From positions 26,306,744 to 26,370,743 of the forward strand of contig OX637393.1 in NCBI GenBank assembly GCA_951799425.1: 64,000 bases of DNA, written 5' to 3'. The notes below the pieces were generated by a model that was not told the origin of the DNA, made no database searches, and worked only from the letters and a program-made list of their open reading frames with translations. Source of the stretch: Ilex aquifolium. Taxonomy: Eukaryota; Streptophyta; Magnoliopsida; Aquifoliales; Aquifoliaceae. Position 1 is the first letter of the stretch; the number at the start of each line of letters is the position of its first letter. This document shows positions 46,453 to 58,400 of the stretch, in pieces. The translations under genes were made by a program, and so were the position numbers.

Positions 46453-49400
46453 TTATCTGCGAAAGTGAATATTTACAACAGATGGCTGCATAAATAAAGT
46501 CTGCTGGACGGAGAGTGCGAGGGGTAAAAATGGATGGAAGTGAAACGAAGAGATTTTCTTTGTCCGAGTATCTGTGCTGCCACCTTCTGGTCCTAATGAA
46601 ATTGCCAGGCCACCGTGAACAGCCAGTTAGTTCAAAACTCATAAAGGTCAGTTGAGAGGCAAAAAAGCATCCCAAATGACAAAAATAAAAAATTGGGTAA
46701 ATAAACGAAATTTTTATTGATTTGCAATGAGGTTCTTACACTAAAAAGGGGAACACTAGAAAACCCCTTCAAAAAAAAAACATACAGCCTAAACTGAATG
46801 CTCTATATCCACATCAAAGTAATCCTTGTACATGTTCCCAAAATAACAAGTTGAAGCTCATAAAGAATGGCAAATGGAAATAAAAACAGAAATATGACCA
46901 TAATGATTCAACAGATCTGAAACTCGTCATTCCTACCCTCTTATTGCCAGCTAGAGATATCTAGGCCTCTTACAACACCCAACTAATCCTCCTGGACACA
47001 TGCGGTCCTTTCATTCTAGATTCACTGGATAAATACCGGGTAAAACCCTAGGAGGAGGTTTCCAACTTCCGCTTGCCTACTCACTTTGCCATACCACCAA
47101 GGATCAAAATTTCGTTTCGGTGCATTATTTTGGTCACCTAGAAAATAGAAACGTTTCGACATGTTTCAGAAACGTTTCGACCCGTTTCGAAAACAGAATA
47201 AAAAATAATAAAAATTTAAGAATTATTTTTTCAAAACATTGGTCGAAATATATCAAAAAATCTTGAAATACCTTGAAATATTCCGAAATAATTGTGCAAA
47301 TGTATTGAAATATAACAAAATATTTCGAAACATTATGAAACACCTCGAAATATTAGAATTTCGATTCCATCACTGATTCGTTCCAGTCTCATTGGAAACG
47401 AAAACGTTTCGGATGTTTCGAAACGATATTTTGATCCTTGCATACCACGATAAAAAACTAAAACTACTGGAAGTATCGTCCACTAGCATTCATTTAAAAA
47501 ACTGCAGTGTCCAGCTATGTACCTGGTTTAATCTTGAATTTGAGGACATTCAGTTGCCTTGAAATGAACTTGATGGGATGGTCGGTGGACTGTCTGTGTC
47601 GGTCAGTTGCAGAAATCAGCTGTAATAGCAGGTGGGTTATTAATGTCAAAACCCAAGAGAAGGGTTTCAAATGCCATGAAGGCACAAACAACAGATTAGA
47701 CCCATAAACAACATTTAGCGCAGTATAGAGGGAGAGAGATGTAAAAAGAAGCCAACTAGTCAACTGAAAAAAGTAAATGCAAAACAATAACAAGTGACTG
47801 AAGTTCAAAGGACAAAAATGGAATATAGTAGCAGTTGCAATAAAGGAAAAAATCGTAAATGACAAAAAGCTATACAATGAACACATGGTACAAACAGCAA
47901 GAATGATAACACTGACACAAGTGATGAGACTCTCTAGGAGAGATTTAACAGGGTATCTATTGGATGATACATCCAGACTTTCACAACAAGCTTCCTTCAC
48001 TACAACAAACAAAAGGAAAGAGAATCCCTATGTTATATACAGACAGATAGACAGGCAGACATAAAAACACGCACGTGTATATACAAGCATCTACGTGCGA
48101 GTTATGCAGTCAAAGAAAAAAGGGAAATGCTATTTGGACTTAAAATGTGAACTTAAAATATGTACTTGATAATCACGAATAGGTAGTTGGTCCCAATGAA
48201 TGCTAAGACCTATAGTAAAATCAATGGTTGTGATTGTCAAGTACACTTTTTAAGTCCATGTAACATTGCTCAAGAAAAAATGGCAATGAAGCATTCTTCT
48301 AGACTTCAAAGCATAAAGAATCCGAATGACAGAAATTGTACACGCACACAAGAAACTTTCTGGTGATTCAACTGCTGCCAAAATAGTGACATCAATGTAA
48401 TTTTCAGGAATCCTTAAGTAGCCCAATCTGGGGAGCATGTAACCATACCTCTATTCTAAACTCATACACACATATATTACCAAAGGAAGAAGATGGTAAC
48501 AGAAGGGCACCATTAACGTGCCAGTACAACAAACTAGAAGCTCCTAAACCTTCCTAGTAAGAGAATTAGAACATTATTTGTGATAAACATTAATAATGCA
48601 AAAGAAAGACCAAATCTCAGAATCATACCTTTTCATCAAATCGAAAAAGAGATTGATCAAAATAGGGGGAAGGACTCTGCGACTGGCAACTAAAAGGCAA
48701 AGAGGCCAGCATCTTCTTCACAAACTGCATAACGCAGAAGACCACTATAAAAGGTGTCATGCTATAAAGCTATTCTATTGCATGCCTGAAAAGCCAAAGC
48801 CTCACATAGTCCTATCAACATACTTTCAACAGAAGATATTCTTCAAGACCATACAGTGGGGAAAAGGTAGAAGACTTAAAGAAAACAAATTCGACAATGA
48901 GATATTACCTGGGAAAAGCTGCTGGCTTTGTTTTTATTGCACCTTAGTTGCTCAAGAGCATGAATATTATTTGAGTGAGATGATATAAAGTTCATGTGCA
49001 ATGAATTTTTTGATATTGCATGAAAGTGGTCGCAGAACTGTTCAAACAAGAAGTAAAGCTCATCTGGCGAATTCTACAGGACATCAGGAAGGAATGTCAA
49101 GTGCCTGTCACACAGAACATTCAAGTTCCAATAGCAAACATAAAAAAATAGGATTGAGTGCCAAAAGATACCTGATAAAAAGCAATAATCTCAGTTGTCT
49201 CCATGTTATATACAGCAAAGAATGCAGGATGGTTATCAGCATTTCGTGATACCTGCAGCTTCAAAAACAAGTTTCTAAAACAAAGCACAAAGCTTCCCCC
49301 GGTCTGATAATTTAAAGAGCAAGACTCCAAAATTTAAGAGGATATCAAACACCAGACAATTATAAAGCTGGCCTTTCATTTGGTTTGGGACTTACCCTCG

Positions 49401-52400
49401 AAAGCCTCAGAACAACTACACATTACAACTAGACCAATACACTTTAAGAGCAAGTCTATTAATTTTGAAGGATACATAGACCCACCTCCTTTATTGGTAA
49501 ACAAGATGCAATTGAAGGGTGTGGCAGGTCCAAATAAGCCTCTTGTTTTGCTTTCTAAGATTTGATGGAGCCCATATAATGGTTTATTTGTGATCTATGA
49601 CTACCATCAAAGGAGCTCAGTACAATCTCATTAACAAAGAGAAATTTATCAACTTTGTCCATTGAAAAATCTATGGTTTATGAGTCTTGCATGCAACTTT
49701 CACAACCTTTTTTTTTCCCGACTTCCTGGACCGATAACGTTTCAAGACTCATCTCTGAGACCATTTTTAGGAATTTAAATCAGATTTCTTCAACAAAACA
49801 ATCTCATGATGATAATTGAAACAAAATTAGAGTAGGAAACTTTAAGCAAAAATCAGTTCTTGTGACCGGTAATAAGATAGAATGGCTTCAATCTAAAGAT
49901 AAAAATAGCCAATAATGAGATTAAAAAGAACTCCCAGTATTACTATTACCACAATGGCTGATGGCGCCATATCAGATAGGTTTAAGTTTAAATGAGTAAG
50001 AGGCATTTTCAGAATATGCGGATCGTGGGTAAATCTTTGAGAAATTAACGACAGATTTCTCTGATATAACTAGAGAAGCTCAAGGACACTGACACATATG
50101 TTGCCAACACATGCATATACTCAACTGAACTGAACAACATTTTATGGGGCATATATAGACACTAAATCACAGAAATTTAAGCTGCGGTTACACCATAGTA
50201 TTCCAATTTTTACCAAATTTCAGCCTTAACTCCAATCATTATAGATTTATATTCACCATAGCGGTAGGCAGGGAGCAGGGAGACCTGGAGTAGATGTGTA
50301 TCCCAGATATTTCTTGGAGCTAGTTCTGCTCATCAAAAAAATTAAAAAGGAAGAAAAGAAGGCTCCAAAGTTTAATTTTATCTAATTATCTTAACTGAAA
50401 AATAAATTAAAATGACAACAAACTAAACAGCCAAAAACAAAATCCGATGATGAATAAATAAATAGAAGGGAAAAAAGTAAGATGACAGAACGGCAGGAAT
50501 AAGAACTCACCCCTCCATCAACACTACCAAACTTGATCAGTAGGTGACGACGGTCCAAGAACTGTACCTGTCCAAAATATATTGAATAATTTGTTACACC
50601 ATACTCAATGAGGAAAACAGGTTTTACCAATATGGTAAATCTAGGAGAAAATAAGCTGTGATGCAGCAGGCACAAAGTCAGTAGGGCAGACAACATTGAA
50701 AGTTCGAACCCTACCTTCCAGATAATTAAATCAACATAATCTTGGAAATGGAAGAAAAACTTCTTCTTCAGGCACTGGATTCTCTGATCCAACAAGAAAA
50801 CAGAGCAATTAAAAGGAATTTCTTGAAACCAAATCACCCTTGAATACTAAGAAAGATCAAAATTCACAAAATTTGATCAAAGCATAGCTACTGAGTGTTG
50901 AAAAGCATAGTAATCCACAACTTGTGATTAGGACAAAAATTAACTTTCAGAAAAAAAAGGAAATGAAAGCCACTGCCAAACAATATAGAAAATTACAACT
51001 CATCTATTTCTTGCTGTTAAACACTAATCAACTCCGAAGATAAAGTGAGGCTTGGGATTATTTTGAATTGCTACCTTGCCTTGATTGAATGAGAATAGAT
51101 AAGGCACAAGTGGGATTCGGTGCAGTGATGGCTATACTTCTAGTAACAAACTCTAGGTGAATACAGAGCTTGCTGATACAAGTTAGGACAAGCTCTAAAA
51201 CATGCTAACAGCTCATCTTAACCACAACAGATGAACAAGATAAACATAATCTCAATCAGCTAGCGTCCGTTGAACACCTTTTCTGTGCCATGCTATAGTG
51301 GCCAAAGCCAAGTGACATGTAATGTAACTCAAACCTGCTTTAAAGTTTAAAGTATCATCACTTGCATTCCACTTCATAATAAAAATGAGGTGCTGAGAGA
51401 AGAGGAGGAAGATGGGGGACCTCACTTAGAGGGGATCATGGATAACCAAAGAAAATTACAGGAAAGAATTAGCCATCAATGATGATTAATGATCAATAAA
51501 TTTTTTTGCATGGAATATTCTAGGTCTAGTCGCGTATTAAACCCTAAAATATCTTAATGACACAGGCAGACTACAGCTTCAACTTCTTGATCATGGAAGT
51601 TTCTAAGAAAGCAAGGAAACCATTTTTAGGAGTGAAGGGATGGCATATGGCAAGACGCTTTGATTTACAAGTTAATAGGCTGCTCAAGGCATTTTAGGCA
51701 AGATTGCAACATATGGCCTAGGGAGGGAACCATGGCTTCTTTTTACAACATCACGTCATTTGCTATGAGCCCCTGGGAGTCTGTCGAAAATATTGATAAT
51801 GGCCAAAGGTCTCGAATTCTATTCATTAATAGACGTGGTTTATACTTAGCTACTGGTGGTTAGCGGTCAGAGCCGGACTGTGGTATGAAGCAAGCCATTT
51901 AATGGAAACTTGGGAGCAATACACGAGCATCCAAAGGAGTGTTTGCAAGCCTAGATAACTACTAGTAATCTCCCTTCCGTTTACACTTCAATCAAAGGCC
52001 ATAGAGATGTTGACACCACATAATCCAAGCCACAACACTTGGATGTAGATTGCCCTCCTAGATGTAATACATGATAAATCTGCAGCATTTTTTGGATATT
52101 GAGCAATTAAGCAATCGATGTATTACTTAACAAACAAGGAAATAAGACTATAAGAACAATCGAAGTACTGACCACCTAAAATATTTTTGTGTTGCCATGC
52201 TCCTGAGATTGTGTAGGAGCATGGACTCCTCAGGAACGTCTCCTACAAGTTGAGTATCATACCTCAATGCACAACCTTTCAAGCTTAAGAAAATCACGTT
52301 AATAAGAAAAAAATTGTTAAAGTTGTCCAGAGGTATTGGAGAAAAGGTCTCTATCTATATTTCCTGTCAAAATGGTGTTGGATAACCCAGAAAAAGGGGT

Positions 52401-55400
52401 TAGAAACTCATGAAGGGCAATAAGAGCAGGAGACATCAATCTCATCGTCCAAATCTTATAGAGGCTTCTATTGCCAAAAATTAAAATGACACACATAACA
52501 TAACTCCTATTGTCAAACCGAACTGTTTGCATGAATATTTCTTCATTATTTTAACTTTACAGAGAACTAATAAGTTATTCTTCATCCCTTTTGACATGTC
52601 AATGCTGACACTGACAAATTGATCTCGGCAAGATCCTTAATTTCTGGTACAAGTACCTTTCACGTAAGCATTCAGTCTCTTTTCCACACAGGAAATCAAT
52701 CCAATCATATGGTTGATGCGAGTTAAAAACTAGCTAACTAGTCGGAAAATGGGTGGTGTTTCCATTTGGTGAAAAAATTTCCCTTATTCAATCAACTTTG
52801 GAAAATACTTTCACCAGGGGTATAAGCAGGCCTAAGAAATAGGCATTTAGTCATATCTATGCCCGAGTCTGATTACTAAAGCACTGAAAGTTGTATGCTT
52901 CATCTCCACATGATTTTAAATCCTACAGTTTTGAAAATCTAAATCATTGAAATCATATAATATGCCCATAATTTAGCTCTAATTTAACAAACTGATGGGA
53001 ATCGTGTAGGAATTGGATAGATATTATAGATTAATTATGATAGTTATTTAGATACTTTTAGTATTTATTTTTTAAATAATTTCTTTTACCTTTTAAGGGT
53101 TTAGTAGTCATTTTGATTATTTATTTATTTTAGGGTTTGTGATCTCCTTATATATATAGGATTTGTGAACTCCTATATATATAGGGGATACATATTTGTT
53201 GTAGGAGATTTTTTATTATTATTGATTATTGATATTAAATCTTTCTTCCTCAAATTCTCCTTTTGTTCTCATCTCCTTCTTCTTCTTTTCTTATCTCCTT
53301 CTTCTTCCCTTCTCATCCCTAATTCTTCCTTACTACGATCTACATCAATTTGGTATCAGAGCCCAATTTCGATTCATACAAATCACAAAAAAAAAAAATT
53401 ACTGTTCATCGACGACACTGTTCACTGTTCAGTAAAAAAAAATAAAAAAATTTTGAAGCAGTATTGCCGCGAAGAAGACGATCAGATCAGGAAGGGTCTT
53501 GTTTGGGAACAATAGCTTCACGTGGGGAAGAAGATGTACTGCCAGAAATTCTAAAATTGCATAAACATCCCCAGTAAAACCAGAAACTTACAGAATCACC
53601 CCCATAAGTTACAACAAATTGCAAAAATATCATCTAGAAGCTCCAGAATTGCAGAAACATCCCCAACAGATCCAAAAAATTGCAGAATCACTCCCAAAAA
53701 TTCCAAAAAATTACAGAAGTATCACTCCAAAAGTTTCAAAAATTAAAGAATAATCCTCAAAAAATTTCAGAATTTTCTCTTGATTATGGTATGCATACTC
53801 CCATAGAATTTGAGACTAATATTTTTATTCATTTGGAAATTAGAGAATTTGCAAAGGGTCCAAAACACATTTTCTTCTATGTAAACTTTCTTGAAATTAT
53901 CAATTGCATTCTTGAATTTGTTCTTATACCATTCTCATCTCTCAAGAGTCGCTCATGAGTTCCTCTAATGCACATGTTTCAAGAGTCTCTCGTCGAGGTC
54001 ATCATCATAGGAAGTGTAGGGATGTTTACATGGAGTCAACCCATATGACCAAACCAGTCAAAGATCCTTCTATATTTAGTGGGACTTTAGATCCTTTTGA
54101 ATTCTTAGATTGGTTAGCTAATTTAGAAGAATATTTTGATTGGCATGTCGGATTCCCATTGCGTCCGGTTTGCTAAATTAATGTTGGAGGGTTCCGCCAA
54201 GCAGTATTAGCAAACAATCCAAAGAAGCTTAGACCCCTTTGGAGAATCACTTATTACTTGGGTTGAAATGAGATATAAATTGAAAGAGAAGTATTTGTCT
54301 ACTTCCTACATGGATCAAGTTTATGACCAATGGCTCAATCTTAGACAACATTCTTCTAGTGTCTCTGATTACTTTGTCCAGTTCGATTATCTCATGTACT
54401 TGTGTGACATTGTTGAAGAACCTTGGACAATTGATCAGTTTATTCTTGGATTGAGACAAAAAATTAGTAGGGAGGTCAAGCAATATACTTTTAATACGTT
54501 AGTTGCAGCCTATCAATATGCTCTAAAGGTTAAGAGGTTTCATAAGAAATCCAACTATAGCTTGATGGGTTCTCTATCACAGTCTGCTAAACAGCGTGAA
54601 ATGATACTTTCCAATTTTAATTCCACCACATATGAGCATCATGATTACTTGAACGATGTCCATGTTGTTTCTGCATGCTTTCCTAATCTGAATGTAGCAA
54701 AAGATTTAGATATGCTAGTATCAGATAAAAAGAAAAATGTTACTCATATTAACTTCCAACTCCCTCATTCAATTTCATCAGATCAGAGTCCTCCTCCTTT
54801 GTACCCACAATAGTTCACATCAAAAGAAAGTGTATGTGAGTCTTTACTTCTGTCAATTCTTGAACCATCATTGGTCTTGAAAATTGTGGAAAAATCTGTT
54901 GAGTCTACATCTATGCAAGATATTAAGCCAATCGAGTCATTTATTGTAGAATCTACTAGTGACTATTCCGTGTCTACTTGTCCAAGTCATCATGACTTTG
55001 TTACGGATTTTTTTCAATCTAAGATTGTTGACTTTATTCCTCTACCTATTGCCAATCTAAGATTGTTGAAGTCTTGTCCCACTGAATGCTTGTTGTTCAA
55101 GTCTGATGGGAATTATTTTTTTATTCTTGAATTTGGATCTAATGCTTATTTGCTTAATTTTTTATTGAATGTTAGTATTAGTCCAGATTTTTATTTGGAG
55201 GACATACTACTTAATCGAGGTACTCCAAAACCTCCTATTTTGTTATCTAGTGTTTCTACAGGTGGAATTGCTTCTTCTTCAACACAAGCTCCAGTTCTTA
55301 TCTTTCCACTTCCATCACATATGTCGGGCCAAATAGATGATGTGCTACGGGGACCAGATTTACATTACTACAGATGGAGATTCTTGCATTTATTCTGGTC

Positions 55401-58400
55401 GATGAAAAAATGTTGATGGTTCTTTCATTCTAGATGAGGCGTTCTATCATCTTCATGCTGCTTTCTTAGGGTACTTCTGTTTTGAAGACTCTCCGAATGA
55501 GAGTTTTTTTTCAACCGGAGGAGAATGATGGGGATCGTGTAGGAATTGGATAGATATTATACATTAATTATGATAGTTATTTAGATACTTTTAGTATTTA
55601 TCTTTTAAGTAATCTCTTTTACCTTTTAAGGGTTTAGTTGTTATTTTGATTATTTATTTATTTTAGGGTTTGTGATCTCCTTATATATATAGGATTTGTG
55701 AACTCCTATATATATAGGAGATTCCTATATATATAGGAGATACATATTTGTTGTAGGAGACTTTTGATTATTATTATTGATATTGAATCCTTCTTGCTCA
55801 AATTCTCTCTCTATTCTCATCCCCTTCTTCCCTTCTCATCCTTAATTCTTCTAATACGATCTACATCAATTTGATATCAGAACTAATACGATCTACATCA
55901 ATTTGGTATCAGAGATAATACTAACATTCAATGAAAAATTAAGCAAATAAGCATTAGATCCAAATTCAAGAATATAAAAACAATTTCCATCAGACTTGAA
56001 CAACAAGCATTCAGTGGGACAAGACTTCAACAATCTTAGATTGGCAATAGGCTGAGGAATATAGTCAAAAATCTTAGATTGGAAAAAATATGTAACAAAG
56101 TCATGATGACTTGGACAAGTAGACACAGAATAGTCACTAGTAGATTCTACAATAAATGACTCGATTAGCTTAATATCTTGCATAGGTGTAGACTCAACAA
56201 ATTTTTCCACAATTTCCAATACCAATGATGGTTCAAGAATTGACAGAAACAAAGACTCACAAACACTTTCTTTTGATATGAACTCTTGTGGGTACAAAGG
56301 AGGAGGACTCTGATCTGATGAAATTGAATGAGGGAGTTGGAAGTCAATATGAGTAACATTTTTCTTTTTATCCGATACTAGCATATCTAAATCCTTTGCT
56401 ACATTCGGATTAGGAAAGCATGCAGAAACAACATGGATATCGTTCAAGTAATCATGATACTCATATGTGGTGGAATTAAAATTGGAAGGTATCCTTTCAC
56501 GCTGTTTAGCAGACTGTGATAGAGAACCCATCAAGCTATAGTTGGATTTCTTATGAAACCTCTAAACCTTTAGAGCATATTGATAGGCTGCAACTCACGT
56601 ATTAAAAGTATATCGTTTGACCTCCCTACTAATTTTTTGTCTCAATCCAAGAATAAACTGATCAATTGTCCAAGGTTCTTCAACAATGTCACACAAGTAC
56701 ATGAGATAATCGAACTGGACAAAGTAATCAGAGACACTAGAAGAATGTTGTCTAAGATTGAGCCATTGGTCATAAACTTTATCCATGTAGGAAGTAGACA
56801 AATACTTCTCTTTCAATTTATAACTCATTTCAACCCAAGTAATAAATGATTCTCCAAAAGGGTCTAAGCTTCTTTGGATTGTTTGTCAATACTTCTTGGC
56901 GGAACCCTCCAACATTAATTTAGCAAACCGGACACAATGGGAATCCGACATGCCATGCCAATCAAAATATTCTTCTAAATTAGCTAACCAATCCAAGAAT
57001 TCAAAAGGATCTAAAGTCCCACTAAATATAGAAGGATCTTTGACTCGTTTGGTCATATGGGTTGACTCCATGTAAACATCCCTACACTTCCTATGATGAT
57101 GACCTCGACGAGAGACTCTTGAAACATGTGCATTAGAGGAACTCATGAGTGACTCTTGAGAGATGAGAATGGTATAAGAACAAATTCTTGATAATTTCAA
57201 GAAAGTTTAAATAGAAGAAAATGTGTTTTGGACCCTTTACATATTCTCTAATTTCCCAATGAATAAAAATATTAGTCTCAAAATCTATGGGAGTATGCAT
57301 ACCATAATCAAGAGAAAATTCTGAAATTTTTTGGGGATGATTTTGTAATTTCTGAAATTTTTGGAGTGATACTTCTGTAATTTTCTGGATCTGTTGGGGA
57401 TGTTTCTGCAATTCTGGAACTTCTGGATGGTATTTCTGCAATTTGTTATGGGGGTGATTCTGTAAGTTTCTGGTTTTACTGGAGATGTTTCTGCAATTTT
57501 AGAATTTCTTGCAGTAGATCTTCTTCCCCACGTGAAGCTATTGTTCCCAAACAAAACCCTTCCTGATCTGATCGTCTTCTTCGCAGCAATATTGCTTAAA
57601 TTTTATTTTTTTTACTGGTTCTATTGGAACGAAACCAGAACAGCGACGAACATTGGAGGCCAAAAACATTGCGCACAATGAACAGGTTTTTTTTTTCCTG
57701 CTGCACAGCCCTTTGATTTCTGTTTTTTTTTTTTAACTGGACAGCGCGATGAACTGTACCCCCGATGTACAGTGCCGGTGAACAATACTCCTGTGAACAG
57801 TGCCGATGAACAGTGTTGATGTATTTTTTTTTTTTTTTTGTAAGAATCGAAATTGGGCTCTGATACCAAATTGATGTAGATCATATTAGCTCTGATACCA
57901 AATTGATGTAGATCGTAGTAAGGAAGAATTAGGGATGAGAAGGGAAGAAGAAGGAAATGAGAAAAGAAGAAGATGGGGATGAGAACAGAGGGAGAATTTG
58001 AAGAAGAAGGATTTAATATCAATAATCAATAATAATCAAAAGTCTCCTACAACAAATATGTATCCCCTATATATATACAAGAGATCACAAATCCTATATA
58101 TATAAGGAGATCACAAACCCTAAAAAGGTAAAAGAAATTATTTAAAAGATAAATATTAAAAGTATTTAAATAACTATCATAATTAATCTATAATATCTAT
58201 CTAATTCCTACACGATTCCCATCACATACTAAACAACGGTAGTCCGTATAATTACAGATGAGTTGTATATATACAAATCTATAAATAACCTGTTTTCCAT
58301 GAACTCGAAGCTAAGTGGTAGGACTGATTGCTGTGGAAAAATGTGATTTGATTACAAGCAACACTATATCATATCTAGAAATGGATTGAACTTATCAATT

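Larger units (their letters stand above)
52993..58224. mobile_element. Palindromic double gag-only LTR retrotransposon (TR-GAG-like)
   Basis: Order on plus strand: LTR 52993-53347, PBS, gag-like internal region to 55525, LTR 55526-55868 plus a duplicated end to 55900, PBS copy 55904-55914, then an inverted internal region 55915-57903 and an inverted LTR 57904-58224. Arms of about 2.2-2.3 kb surround a 734-base loop. Outer flanks CAAAC (52988-52992) and CATAC (58225-58229) look like one TSD with a single mismatch. No protease, RT or integrase domain is present, as in the TR-GAG class of non-autonomous elements. The whole unit lies in a DET1 intron. Confidence 0.85.

Noticed and set aside
46397-46675. 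92-codon minus-strand frame
   Set aside because: It is a different frame over the last DET1 exon (46592-46453); the spliced frame ending QPSVVNIHFRR is the real one.
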